Positions 14,955 through 22,848 of a stretch of DNA of 22,968 nt are shown piece after piece. Within the stretch, counting starts at the first letter, position 1. Each line of letters starts with the position of its first letter. Made by a program: the position numbers and the translations under genes. Source of the DNA: Desulfobacterales bacterium (GTDB lineage: Bacteria; Desulfobacterota; Desulfobulbia; Desulfobulbales; BM004); NCBI GenBank assembly GCA_030621655.1, contig JAUXHH010000006.1:1-22968 (forward strand), in the 5' to 3' direction. Under the pieces are notes generated by a model. It did no database searches, was not told the DNA's origin, and saw only the letters and a list, made by a program, of their open reading frames with translations.

Positions 14955-15051
14955 CCCGCATTTATTTACGAACATCTCGGCAATTAACAAGAATATGATG
15001 CAACGCCTGGATTGTATGAAATTTGTAAAGTTTTGAAACGAACAGAGTGTT

Positions 15052-15501
15052 TTAATCTGATGAACGGCAGAGCCTGGCAAAGCCGCCGGCCATGGTGCCG
15101 GAGGCCCAATACACCTTGGCCTGCCGGAAATCAACAAACCAATACCCCCCCGGCTTGCGTCTGTCAGCGGTATAAATATATCCCTGTTTAAAACTAAAGC
15201 ACGGGTGTATATAAGAACCGTGCTCTCCTTTTTCTCCCCTGAGAAGGGATAACGCCTCTTCTATCGTTGGCAGACGCCAGTCATGAAAACCTGCCAGGCC
15301 TGCTTGGTTGATCCATGCCATCCAGGTCTGCAGTTGGCGAAAGGAACCTATTCCACTTCCCGCAAACTGCCATCTGATTCCAGTTGCCAGGTCAACTGCC
15401 GTATCATCTTCTGCAGTTTGAATTAAACAACAGCGAAATGTTCCTTTTGGATTGTAGTTGATTTCAAAAAGATCATATTTCCTATTATATATGAAAAAAA
15501 T
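15052..15501 (-). pseudogene. start-less DUF1566 domain remnant
   Basis: The minus-strand frame ending at 15052 is open back to a TGA at 15504-15502, about 150 codons. Its translation carries a DUF1566 (Lcl-type) domain: 'ATGIRWQ' in the first half, 'GFHDWRLPTIEEALSLL' in the middle, and 'YWFVDF..AKVYWA' to 'ARLCR' at the end. There is no in-frame ATG, GTG or TTG upstream of the ATG at 15321, which falls inside the domain and would remove its conserved first half. The coding-like sequence starts within or next to the 5' end of mutY on the other strand. I read this as the 3' part of a longer gene whose start was lost, probably when mutY came to its present place. An 89-residue protein from 15321 is possible but would lack half the domain. 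Function unknown. Confidence 0.6.
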
Positions 15502-16570
15502 TCAGCAAAACCTTTTAAACTGGTTTCATAAAAATGCCAGAGATCTGCCCTGGAGAAAGACATATTCCCCCTATCATGTCTGGATTTCGGAAATTATGCT
15601 CCAACAGACCCAGATGGACCGTGTGGTTGATTATTTTATCAAATGGATAAAGAGGCTTCCTGACATAGAAAATATTACCAGGGCAAATGAAGAAGAAGTG
15701 CTGAAGCTCTGGGAGGGACTGGGATATTACACCAGGGCTGGGAATATCATCAGGACAGCCAACAGTCTTACAGAGCAGCATAATGGAGAATTACCATCAG
15801 ACTATAAACTCCTGTTGAAATTACCCGGCATAGGAAAATACACTGCCGGAGCCATCATGAGTATTGCTTTCAATAAAGAGTATGCGATAATTGATGCAAA
15901 TATTGAGCGGGTCTTTGCCCGGTTGTTTAATCTTGCTAAGCCGGTCAAAGATAAAAAGACACATGCCTTTATTTGGGAAAAGACGAAAAAAATGATCCCC
16001 CATGGGCGCGCCCGAGAATTCAACCAGGCTCTCATGGAGCTTGGTGCCCTTGTGTGCATTCCAAGGAATCCCCGGTGCAAGGTTTGTCCTGTCAGGGATT
16101 TCTGCAGGTCTTTGATGGAAGATGTTGCAGATAAAAGACCGGTTATCGCCAAACCTTCCCAAACTGTTTTTATTGAAATGGTCACCGGCATCCTCACCTA
16201 TAAAGGCAAGATCCTCATCCAGAAGCGTAAAACTAAAGGAGTCTGGGCCAACCTCTGGGAATTTCCGGGCGGCCGCCTTGAACCTGGTGAAACTCCTGAG
16301 ATGGCTCTGGTCCGGGAATATGCTGAAGAGACTGAATTGCAGATCGGCAAAGTTAAAAGAATAACCACTGTGCAGCATAGTTACACGATCTACCGGGTAA
16401 CGCTGCATTGCTATTTCTGCAGCTTAATGGATGGCAGGTTTGAACCTGTCCTTCATGCAGCACAGGAATATCGTTTGGTAAATCCTGAAGAACTCTGCAA
16501 TTATGCCTTTCCTGCCGGGCACAGGAAATTGATTGACCATTTAAAAAACAGCGGGCTCCTTTTTTTATAG
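15491..16570 (+). CDS. mutY: A/G-specific adenine glycosylase with C-terminal Nudix domain
   Basis: A 359-residue base-excision repair enzyme that removes adenine mispaired with 8-oxoguanine. Seen in order: 'WISEIMLQQTQ' with catalytic Glu34; helix-hairpin-helix 'LPGIGKYTAGAI' (111-122); 'IIDANIERV' with catalytic Asp135; and the iron-sulfur motif C189-x6-C196-x2-C199-x5-C205. The C-terminal MutT-like domain (about 225-355) contains GRLEPGETPEMALVREYAEE, a Nudix box complete except for Glu where the final Gly is expected. The ATG at 15491 gives the family's usual N-terminus (MKKIQQNLLNWF); an in-frame TTG at 15458 would add 11 residues. No clear ribosome binding site precedes either. Its 5' end overlaps the DUF1566 remnant on the opposite strand. 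Confidence 0.93.
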   Translation: MKKIQQNLLNWFHKNARDLPWRKTYSPYHVWISEIMLQQTQMDRVVDYFIKWIKRLPDIENITRANEEEVLKLWEGLGYYTRAGNIIRTANSLTEQHNGELPSDYKLLLKLPGIGKYTAGAIMSIAFNKEYAIIDANIERVFARLFNLAKPVKDKKTHAFIWEKTKKMIPHGRAREFNQALMELGALVCIPRNPRCKVCPVRDFCRSLMEDVADKRPVIAKPSQTVFIEMVTGILTYKGKILIQKRKTKGVWANLWEFPGGRLEPGETPEMALVREYAEETELQIGKVKRITTVQHSYTIYRVTLHCYFCSLMDGRFEPVLHAAQEYRLVNPEELCNYAFPAGHRKLIDHLKNSGLLFL

Positions 16571-16719
16571 TTGTAATACTGGACTTTTGTCACAGTTTCT
16601 CAGTAAGATAAAAACTATTCTATCGTATTATGCAAAATACTTAGCCCGGGTCAAAATCTTCATTGTTGTTTTTTGAGGGAAATGTAGGAATTTCAACCTG
16701 ACATCAGGAGAGAACCAGG

Positions 16720-18783
16720 ATGCCAAGAGATATCCCTGTTGGAAACGGCAAACTTCTCATATGTTTTGATCATAACTACAACATACGCGACCTGTATTTT
16801 CCTCATGTCGGCCAGGAGAACCATGTCCAGGGGGAATACTGTCGACTTGGCGTCTGGGTAGACAACCAATTCTCCTGGGTTGGTAAAGATTGGAAGATTG
16901 ACCTGGGATATGAAGAGGACACCCTGGTGACCCGTGTGTCCCTGTATCACAAAGGTATGGGCTTACTCCTCATGTGCCGTGATGCTGTAGATTTCCATGA
17001 AAATGTCTATGTCCGTGAAATAGTCATTGAAAATATGTTGCCACAGGACCGGCACATACGACTCTTCCTCAGTCACAGCCTCGATATATCGGGTAACAGC
17101 GTCGGGGATACTGCTGCATTCGATCCTGAATCAGGAGGACTCGTCCATTATAAAGGGCCGCGTTATTTCATTATAGGCGGTAAAACCGAGAACACTTCAG
17201 GGCTGGATCAGTTTGCCGTTGGCCAAAAAAATATCAATGGCAAAGAAGGAACATACGTTGATGCGGAAGATGGAATTCTGTCAGGCAATACCATTGCCCA
17301 GGGTTCGGTCGATTCTGTTATTGCCTTGCATCTTGAAATTAAAGGGATGTCACAGGAAAAAGCCTACTATTGGCTTGCTGCAGGAGAGACATGGCAAAGC
17401 GTACGCCGTCTCGATGCAATCGTCAAACATAAATCTCCTGAAGTATTGATTAAAAGAACGGCTGACTATTGGCATCTCTGGGTCCACAAGGAGACTCTCT
17501 CCCTTGACCAGCTGCCGCCCAAGGTAGCATCACTGTATCGTCGCAGCCTCTTGCTTCTCAATACCCAGATTGACTCACAGGGCGGAATTCTGGCAGCGAA
17601 CGACTCTGATGTTGTCATGTTCAACCGTGACACCTATTCCTATATCTGGACCCGTGATGGAGCTCTTGTGGCCAATGCCCTGGATGTTGCCGGTTACCCT
17701 GTTATTGCCCAGCGGTTTTACCAGTTTGCCTCAAGGGTAATAACGGATGAGGGCTATTTCCTCCATAAATATAATCCTGACTCTACCCTCGCCTCTTCCT
17801 GGCACCCCTGGCAGGAAAATGGTCAACACCAGCTGCCGATCCAGGAAGATGAAACAGCCCTGGTTGTCTGGGCCCTGTGGAATCATTTTGTCATTTACAG
17901 GGATATTGAGTTTATCAAACCGCTCTACCGGCCGCTTATCAAGAGGGCTGCAGAATTCATGTGCCACTACAGGGATCAGGAAACAGGGCTGCCGGATGCA
18001 TCCTATGATTTATGGGAAGAACGTCGCGGCATGCTCTCCTTTACCACCGGAACAGTTTTTGGTGGCCTCACAGCAGCCTCACTCTTTTGTACAGTGTTTG
18101 GAGAAGACGATTTAGCTGAACATTATCAGCAGGTAGCCTCCGAAATACGCGATGCCGCTTCAGAGTATCTCTGGCGTCCTGAAATAAATCGTTTCTGCCG
18201 CATGATATCACATGATGAAAATGGAAATCTTATTTATGATGATTCGTGTGATGCCAGTCTCTGGGGACTATTTGCCTTTGGACTTTATGCTGCAGATGAC
18301 GAACGCATTACTGCAACTTTTGCAGCCCTAAAGGAAAAACTCTGGATTAATACAAATGTTGGCGGCCTTGCCCGCTACGAGGGAGACTCTTATCACCGGG
18401 TTGATACTCGTTTCCCCGGTAATCCCTGGTTTATCTGTACCCTCTGGCTTGCCGATCATCTGACCGATAAGGCGCACAATGAAAAAGAGCTGCAGGAATC
18501 TATAAAAATTCTCGAGTGGGTTGCCGAACATGCCCTTCCTTCAGGAGTACTTGCTGAACAGGTCCATCCTGTCACGGGAAAGCCTCTTTCGGTTTCTCCC
18601 CTGACCTGGAGTCATGCTACTTTTGTGGCCACGACCCGGAGAATAATGCGAAAAATATCCAGAATTCATCGTTGTCCTGAGTGTGATCATTCTAAGGATG
18701 ATATCATCCTAGGTGATGACTGGCTTACAAAACTCTATGCAAAAGCCTGTGATACAATCCACGGCATTTGTACTGTGAAATAA
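16720..18783 (+). CDS. glycoside hydrolase family 15 (glucoamylase-like) protein
   Basis: A 687-residue protein with the two-part bacterial GH15 layout: an N-terminal beta-sandwich domain (about 1-255) and a C-terminal (alpha/alpha)6 catalytic barrel (about 265-645). The general acid is likely Glu433 in YDLWEER and the general base Glu613 in GVLAEQVHP, followed by the hallmark PLTWSHA (627-633). 'SYIWTRDGALVANAL' (307-321) lines the substrate site. It would release glucose from alpha-glucans such as glycogen or maltodextrins. No signal peptide is seen, so it is probably cytoplasmic, which fits storage-glycogen turnover. A C-terminal extension (about 650-687) includes the H-x-C-x-x-C-x-H cluster HRCPECDH, a possible metal site. 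Ribosome binding site AGGAG (16706-16710). Exact specificity, including trehalase or isomaltase activity, cannot be set from sequence. Confidence 0.88.
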   Translation: MPRDIPVGNGKLLICFDHNYNIRDLYFPHVGQENHVQGEYCRLGVWVDNQFSWVGKDWKIDLGYEEDTLVTRVSLYHKGMGLLLMCRDAVDFHENVYVREIVIENMLPQDRHIRLFLSHSLDISGNSVGDTAAFDPESGGLVHYKGPRYFIIGGKTENTSGLDQFAVGQKNINGKEGTYVDAEDGILSGNTIAQGSVDSVIALHLEIKGMSQEKAYYWLAAGETWQSVRRLDAIVKHKSPEVLIKRTADYWHLWVHKETLSLDQLPPKVASLYRRSLLLLNTQIDSQGGILAANDSDVVMFNRDTYSYIWTRDGALVANALDVAGYPVIAQRFYQFASRVITDEGYFLHKYNPDSTLASSWHPWQENGQHQLPIQEDETALVVWALWNHFVIYRDIEFIKPLYRPLIKRAAEFMCHYRDQETGLPDASYDLWEERRGMLSFTTGTVFGGLTAASLFCTVFGEDDLAEHYQQVASEIRDAASEYLWRPEINRFCRMISHDENGNLIYDDSCDASLWGLFAFGLYAADDERITATFAALKEKLWINTNVGGLARYEGDSYHRVDTRFPGNPWFICTLWLADHLTDKAHNEKELQESIKILEWVAEHALPSGVLAEQVHPVTGKPLSVSPLTWSHATFVATTRRIMRKISRIHRCPECDHSKDDIILGDDWLTKLYAKACDTIHGICTVK

Positions 18784-18826
18784 ACGTACTCTGTAAACAT
18801 AATTATTTTCTTCTGGAATTTTTCTT

Positions 18827-19825
18827 ATGCAAAACAATTCATACACAGCCCTGGTTGTAAAAGAAGCCTCCCCCAACAACTATACGAGGGAGATTGAAAC
18901 CAAAACCATAAAAGAATTACCCCAAGGAGACCTGCTCATCAGGGTTCATTATTCGTCATTGAATTATAAAGATGCCCTGTCTGCTTCCGGCAACCGTGGG
19001 GTAACCAGGCATTACCCGCATGTCCCTGGTATAGATGGAGCAGGAGTTGTGGAAGAAAGCAGCAGTATCGATTTTAGCCCCGGGGACCAGGTAATTGCAA
19101 CCGGCTTTGATCTTGGCATGAATGTTTCCGGGGGATATGGACAGTATATTCGTATTCCTGCAGGATGGGCACTCCACTGCCCGCAGCATCTTTCATTACG
19201 GGAAAGCATGATATATGGAACTGCCGGTTTTACCGCAGCCCAGTCAGTAAATAAGTTGGTCAGTCACCCAGTATTACCTGAACAGGGAAAAATTCTGATA
19301 AGCGGTGCAACCGGAGGTGTGGGGTCCATTGCTGTCTCAATAATGGCGAAATTGGGTTATAGCATTACAGCTGTAAGTGGCAAGCCCGAGGCTTCAGATT
19401 TCCTTACAAAGCTTGGTGCAGCTGAAATTATTTCCCGGCAGCAGGCCTCTGATTCCTCAGGAAAACCTTTACTTAAAGAAAAATGGGCTGGAGCAATAGA
19501 TACAGTTGGCGGAGAAATCCTCGCCACTACTATCAAATCAACTGCTTATGGTGGTTTAGTAACATGCTGCGGCAATGTTGCCTCACCCGAACTTCCACTT
19601 TCTGTTTATCCATTTATATTGCGTGGAGTGTCATTGTTAGGTATAGATTCAGCAAAGTGCCCAATACATATCAGACAGAAAATTTGGCAGAAACTTGCCG
19701 GTGCATGGAAAATCGAAAATCTGGATTCTCTTGCCACTGAATGCAGGTTGCCCGAACTTTCCGGTATTATTGAAAAGATGTTACAGGGCCGGCAAACCGG
19801 CCGTGTAATTGTAAACCTGCTTTAA
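18827..19825 (+). CDS. YhdH/YhfP-type (AcuI-like) NADPH-dependent oxidoreductase
   Basis: A 332-residue medium-chain dehydrogenase/reductase lacking the zinc ligands, close in length to E. coli YhdH (324). Signatures: 'SSLNYKDALSASG' (43-55), 'PHVPGIDGAGVV' (64-75), GDQVIATG (86-93) and the Rossmann loop ISGATGGVGSIAV (158-170) for NADPH. The AcuI/YhdH subgroup reduces acryloyl-CoA to propionyl-CoA, which detoxifies acrylate from DMSP or 3-hydroxypropionate routes; members are often named quinone oxidoreductases. Assignment to AcuI activity is by subgroup resemblance only. It starts 43 bases after the GH15 gene and has a poor ribosome binding site. An inverted repeat, not a classical terminator, follows at 19832. 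Confidence 0.85.
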   Translation: MQNNSYTALVVKEASPNNYTREIETKTIKELPQGDLLIRVHYSSLNYKDALSASGNRGVTRHYPHVPGIDGAGVVEESSSIDFSPGDQVIATGFDLGMNVSGGYGQYIRIPAGWALHCPQHLSLRESMIYGTAGFTAAQSVNKLVSHPVLPEQGKILISGATGGVGSIAVSIMAKLGYSITAVSGKPEASDFLTKLGAAEIISRQQASDSSGKPLLKEKWAGAIDTVGGEILATTIKSTAYGGLVTCCGNVASPELPLSVYPFILRGVSLLGIDSAKCPIHIRQKIWQKLAGAWKIENLDSLATECRLPELSGIIEKMLQGRQTGRVIVNLL

Positions 19826-19831
19826 TTGGAT

Positions 19832-19867
19832 CCTGAATCCGTACATTTGACGGCTCAAGGATTCAGG
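19832..19867. promoter_or_regulatory. 9-bp inverted repeat at the dodecin promoter region
   Basis: CCTGAATCC (19832-19840) and GGATTCAGG (19859-19867) are perfect complementary arms around 18 bases. The gap holds TTGACG (19847-19852), a good -35; the best -10, TATAAG (19872-19877), is 19 bp away. No T-run follows, so an operator or leader hairpin for the dodecin gene is likelier than a terminator, though read-through attenuation after the reductase gene is possible. Confidence 0.4.
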
Positions 19868-19926
19868 TGGATATAAGGGGACAAAAAAACTGTCCTGGAC
19901 CGCTAAATTAGTAAAGGAGGTGCAAA

Positions 19927-20136
19927 ATGTCTGGAAGTGTATACAAAGTAATCGAATTGGTAGGAACGAGTGAAGAATCCTGGGAAGATGCTGCAAAAAC
20001 AGCTGTTGAAAGAGCTTCTCAGAGTCTGCAAGATTTGAGGGTGGCTGAAGTAACAACCCTTGACATGCGTATTGAAGACAACAAAGTTGTGGCATTTAGG
20101 GCCAAAGTCAGTCTGTCATTCAAATATCGCGGCTAA
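19927..20136 (+). CDS. dodecin family protein lacking the flavin-stacking Trp
   Basis: A 69-residue protein with the dodecin pattern: 'VYKVIELVGTSEESWEDAAKTAVERAS' type N-terminal strand and helix (5-31), then 'RIEDNKVVAFRAKVSLSFKY' type strands. Dodecins form hollow spherical dodecamers that, in flavin-binding members, stack flavins on a Trp in an 'LRWFEV'-like strand. Here the strand reads LRVAEV, with Val39 where that Trp would be. Flavin storage is therefore doubtful, and another ligand or a metal-binding role is possible. The ribosome binding site AAAGGAGG (19913-19920) is near perfect, suggesting high expression. It is a single-gene unit with its own terminator at 20150. Confidence 0.9.
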   Translation: MSGSVYKVIELVGTSEESWEDAAKTAVERASQSLQDLRVAEVTTLDMRIEDNKVVAFRAKVSLSFKYRG

Positions 20137-20149
20137 TAGTTACGCAAAT

Positions 20150-20199
20150 CCAATAAGAGGAACCGTATGATCCCGGTTCCTCTTATTGGTCTATTTTTT
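20150..20199 (+). terminator. strong intrinsic terminator after dodecin
   Basis: Perfect 16-bp stem (20150-20165 with 20174-20189; arms begin CCAATAAGAGG and end CCTCTTATTGG) and an 8-base loop, then TCTA and six T (20194-20199). It lies between convergent genes and may also slow transcription from the minus-strand gene ending at 20206, although that side has no good T-run. Confidence 0.92.
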
Positions 20200-20205
20200 C
20201 AAACG

Positions 20206-20718
20206 CTACTCGTTGAGATCGTTTGCATACTCGATATAGGTATAAGGAATCTGAATATATCGTAAGATTGTAGCCGTTTTATTATAGGAATGTCTGCGAA
20301 AAAAATCTGTGAGATTAAGGCCTACCCCCACGAAAATATTTCTTTGTTTTGCCTCTTCTGCATCAGAGAACCCTCTTGTATAATATCCTAACAGAAGTTC
20401 AATATGCTTCAGCATGCTATTTTGCATGTTTTTAAAACCATTCAATTTAAGAGCAAAGAGGTATTTTGTATCGTTTGAAAACCATCCTTCCGAAATCGCA
20501 TGAGGAGATTGAGAAAAATAATCCCATTGAGCAACCCCCCATGCTGTAATTACACCAACACCCGCCATTGTTACAAGAAACAGCTTCTGGTTCTGCTGCT
20601 TTTGGGTAAGTTCTGCCTGACTACCAGGAGATGACTGTTCCGCATAGCAGACCATCACCATGAAAAAAAACAGCAAAGTAAATGCTGGAATCTGGAAGAT
20701 GAATCGAGGAAGATGCAT
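20206..20718 (-). CDS. exported protein of unknown function (170 aa)
   Basis: I do not firmly recognise this protein. It has a signal peptide (hydrophobic 8-24, likely cleavage after CYA at residue 26), a polar stretch (27-44), and a second hydrophobic segment (about 46-63, LFLVTMAGVGVITAWGVA) that could anchor it. The rest is rich in aromatics, with GWFSNDTKYLFALKLNGF (78-95), GYYTRGFSD (111-119), NIFVGVGLNLTDFF (127-140) and a C-terminal IPYTYIEY. The 'RGFSD...RNIFVGVGLNL' pattern faintly recalls the C-terminal part of DUF2279-type periplasmic proteins, but I would not assign it. The ATG at 20718 has no clear ribosome binding site. It is alone on the minus strand, convergent with dodecin and divergent from the MFS gene. 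Confidence 0.7.
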   Translation of the reverse strand: MHLPRFIFQIPAFTLLFFFMVMVCYAEQSSPGSQAELTQKQQNQKLFLVTMAGVGVITAWGVAQWDYFSQSPHAISEGWFSNDTKYLFALKLNGFKNMQNSMLKHIELLLGYYTRGFSDAEEAKQRNIFVGVGLNLTDFFRRHSYNKTATILRYIQIPYTYIEYANDLNE

Positions 20719-20878
20719 AACTTACTATTTTAAATCAAATTTGAGGGATATAGAAGCATTGCAGTTTATCTTCTGCCTTCTAAAGACTTCAAATGCACGG
20801 AGCCCACAATTATGTTACTTCTTTTATCAAAAAAAATAATTAACAACATTAATCTGTATCGCTGCGAACGATAAAAGT

Positions 20879-22174
20879 ATGTTCATGAACAAAACACCTA
20901 CCAAAAAACAGTCCTGGTTTGGCTGGTGCATGTATGACTGGGCCAATTCCGCCTTTGCAACTGTGATTCTTTCTGCCGTTCTCCCTGTTTATTTTGTCTC
21001 ACTGGTACCGGAAGACGGTGCCACAATTTCTCTTTTTGGTTTCACTCACACTTTTCGAGCAGCGGCTCTCTGGGGATATGCAGTTTCATGCTCTATGTTG
21101 ATCGTGGCAATTACATCTCCTTACCTTGGCAGTTTAGCCGACAGGTGGAGCAGTCACAGAAGATTCCTTTTTGCTTACTGCTTGATCGGTTGTCTTTGCA
21201 CATCCCTGCTTTTTTTTGCGACCCCAGGCAGATATCTCTTCGCATTGATTCTTTTTATAATTGCCAATATCGGTTTTGCAGGCGGCAATGTTTTCTATAA
21301 TGCTTTTCTGCCCAAGCTGGCCCAAAACCATGAACTGGACCGTCTATCCTCTAAGGGATTTGCCTATGGGTATGCCGGAGGCGGTATTGCACTGTTGCTT
21401 ATATTTGGCATTATCCAGGGATATTCATTTCTGGGTTTTCCGGATAAAGGAGCAGCAAGTCGGGCAGGTTTTTTACTGACCGGAATCTGGTGGTTTGTTT
21501 TTGCTGTTCCGACCTATCGCTATGTTCGTGTGCCGGCCAGTCCCGTAATTGTTGATAAACCGCAGGGTGGTATTCGTGGTTATTTTAGAATTTTCACTGA
21601 AATAAAGAAATATCCTTCCCTGCTTCTTTTTTTAGTGGCCTTTCTTTTTTACAATGACGGAATCCAGACAATTATTGTAGTGGCAGCAATTTTTGCCCGT
21701 GAGGAATTGGCTCTATCCCAGGGAACAATCCTCGCCTGTTTCCTGATGATCCAGTTTGTCGCCATGCCGGGCACCCTTATATTCGGCCGCCTGGCTGAAG
21801 TTTATGGAGCCAAGCGATCATTATATCTTGCACTGACCCTCTTTATAGTTGTTACAATATTCGCATACTTCATGAATACAGCTTGGGAGTTCTGGCTTTT
21901 AGGTTTTATTATAGCCTTGATACTTGGAGGCAGCCAGGCTGTCAGCCGTTCCTTTTTTTCCAGTTTAATCCCCAAGGGTAAGCATGCTGAATTTTTCGGT
22001 TTTTATGCCATCAGTACAAAATTCGCCTCTGTTTTCGGACCCCTTTTATTTGCATTGATTATAGACCTGACAGGTTCTGCCAGGCTTTCTATCCTTGCGC
22101 TCACTTTTTTCTTTATTATTGGTATAATTTTACTTACCAGGGTTAAAACAGAAAATGAAATTGTGGTTTCATAA
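20879..22174 (+). CDS. MFS transporter, UMF1-type
   Basis: A 431-residue major facilitator with about 12 membrane helices. The N-terminal 'SWFGWCMYDWANSAFATVILSAVLPVYF' region (about 12-39), the helix 2-3 loop 'SPYLGSLADRW..HRRFL' (about 80-97) and the 'GSQAVSRSFFSSLIP' segment (about 352-366) are typical of the UMF1 (Atg22-related) family. The substrate is unknown; family members are presumed to export amino acids or other small solutes. Two in-frame ATGs (20879 and 20885) are possible and neither has a good ribosome binding site. A short inverted repeat TATCG-N7-CGATA lies just upstream. The MBL-fold gene starts 32 bases after its stop, so the two are likely co-transcribed. Confidence 0.87.
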   Translation: MFMNKTPTKKQSWFGWCMYDWANSAFATVILSAVLPVYFVSLVPEDGATISLFGFTHTFRAAALWGYAVSCSMLIVAITSPYLGSLADRWSSHRRFLFAYCLIGCLCTSLLFFATPGRYLFALILFIIANIGFAGGNVFYNAFLPKLAQNHELDRLSSKGFAYGYAGGGIALLLIFGIIQGYSFLGFPDKGAASRAGFLLTGIWWFVFAVPTYRYVRVPASPVIVDKPQGGIRGYFRIFTEIKKYPSLLLFLVAFLFYNDGIQTIIVVAAIFAREELALSQGTILACFLMIQFVAMPGTLIFGRLAEVYGAKRSLYLALTLFIVVTIFAYFMNTAWEFWLLGFIIALILGGSQAVSRSFFSSLIPKGKHAEFFGFYAISTKFASVFGPLLFALIIDLTGSARLSILALTFFFIIGIILLTRVKTENEIVVS

Positions 22175-22206
22175 TTGCACTTTCATAATTTCACAAAGGG
22201 CTTGTT

Positions 22207-22848
22207 ATGATCCTAAAACAATTACAGCTGGGAGTTGACAAGGTGTTTTGCTACATACTGGCTTGCGAAGAAAGTCATGAGGCAGTTGTCATCGACCCGT
22301 GTGGGGATGAGGAGAAACTCCTCGCACTCATTCAGGAGGTGCAGCTGAATATCCTGTTTATAGTCAATACCCATTGCCACCCGGACCATACCTGCGGCAA
22401 TAAAGTTATCAAAGAGGCAACACAGGCTATCATTGTCAGGCATGAAGCAGACGAGCTTCTTCTGCATGACCAGGAGGCAAAAGAATATTTTAACCGCCAG
22501 GGATTCTCCCCCTCCCCTCCTGCAGACAGAATAGTTCACGATGGCGACCAATTGGTTTTTGGTAATTATACCCTGCGTATTATTCATACACCGGGTCATT
22601 CACCCGGCTCAATCTGCCTCTATGTTGATGGTAATCTTTTTACCGGGGATACCCTTTTTGTCGGTGCTGCCGGAAGGGTTGATGTGCCAGGGGGTGACTT
22701 CACGACCCTGCTTGAATCTCTTTCCGGTAAAATAGCTGTTCTCCCTGATGAGACGACAATCTGGCCCGGACATGATTATGGTGACAGTATAACAAGCACC
22801 GTAGGACGGGAAAAGAAAGAAAATCCCTATTTAGGCGGTGAATGGTAA
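22207..22848 (+). CDS. MBL-fold metallo-hydrolase (glyoxalase II-like)
   Basis: A 213-residue cytoplasmic enzyme of the metallo-beta-lactamase superfamily with all binuclear metal ligands visible: H56-x-H58-x-D60-H61 (THCHPDH), His131 (TPGHSPGS), Asp148 (FTGDTLF) and His189 (PGHDYG). The length and the 'GRVDVPGGD' loop resemble the small glyoxalase II-like hydrolases that cleave thioesters. No rhodanese or flavodoxin domain is fused. The substrate cannot be set: S-lactoylglutathione-type and persulfide or other thioester substrates are all possible. Ribosome binding site AAAGGG (22195-22200). It is the second gene of a likely operon with the MFS transporter. Confidence 0.9.
   Translation: MILKQLQLGVDKVFCYILACEESHEAVVIDPCGDEEKLLALIQEVQLNILFIVNTHCHPDHTCGNKVIKEATQAIIVRHEADELLLHDQEAKEYFNRQGFSPSPPADRIVHDGDQLVFGNYTLRIIHTPGHSPGSICLYVDGNLFTGDTLFVGAAGRVDVPGGDFTTLLESLSGKIAVLPDETTIWPGHDYGDSITSTVGREKKENPYLGGEW

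Noticed and set aside
15458..15490. TTG start extending MutY by 11 residues
   Set aside because: The family N-terminus begins naturally at MKKIQQ from 15491, and the added residues look unrelated.
16697..16708. Palindrome CCTGACATCAGG next to the GH15 ribosome binding site as a translational switch
   Set aside because: With a loop of two to four bases the stem is at most four or five pairs and hides little of the binding site.
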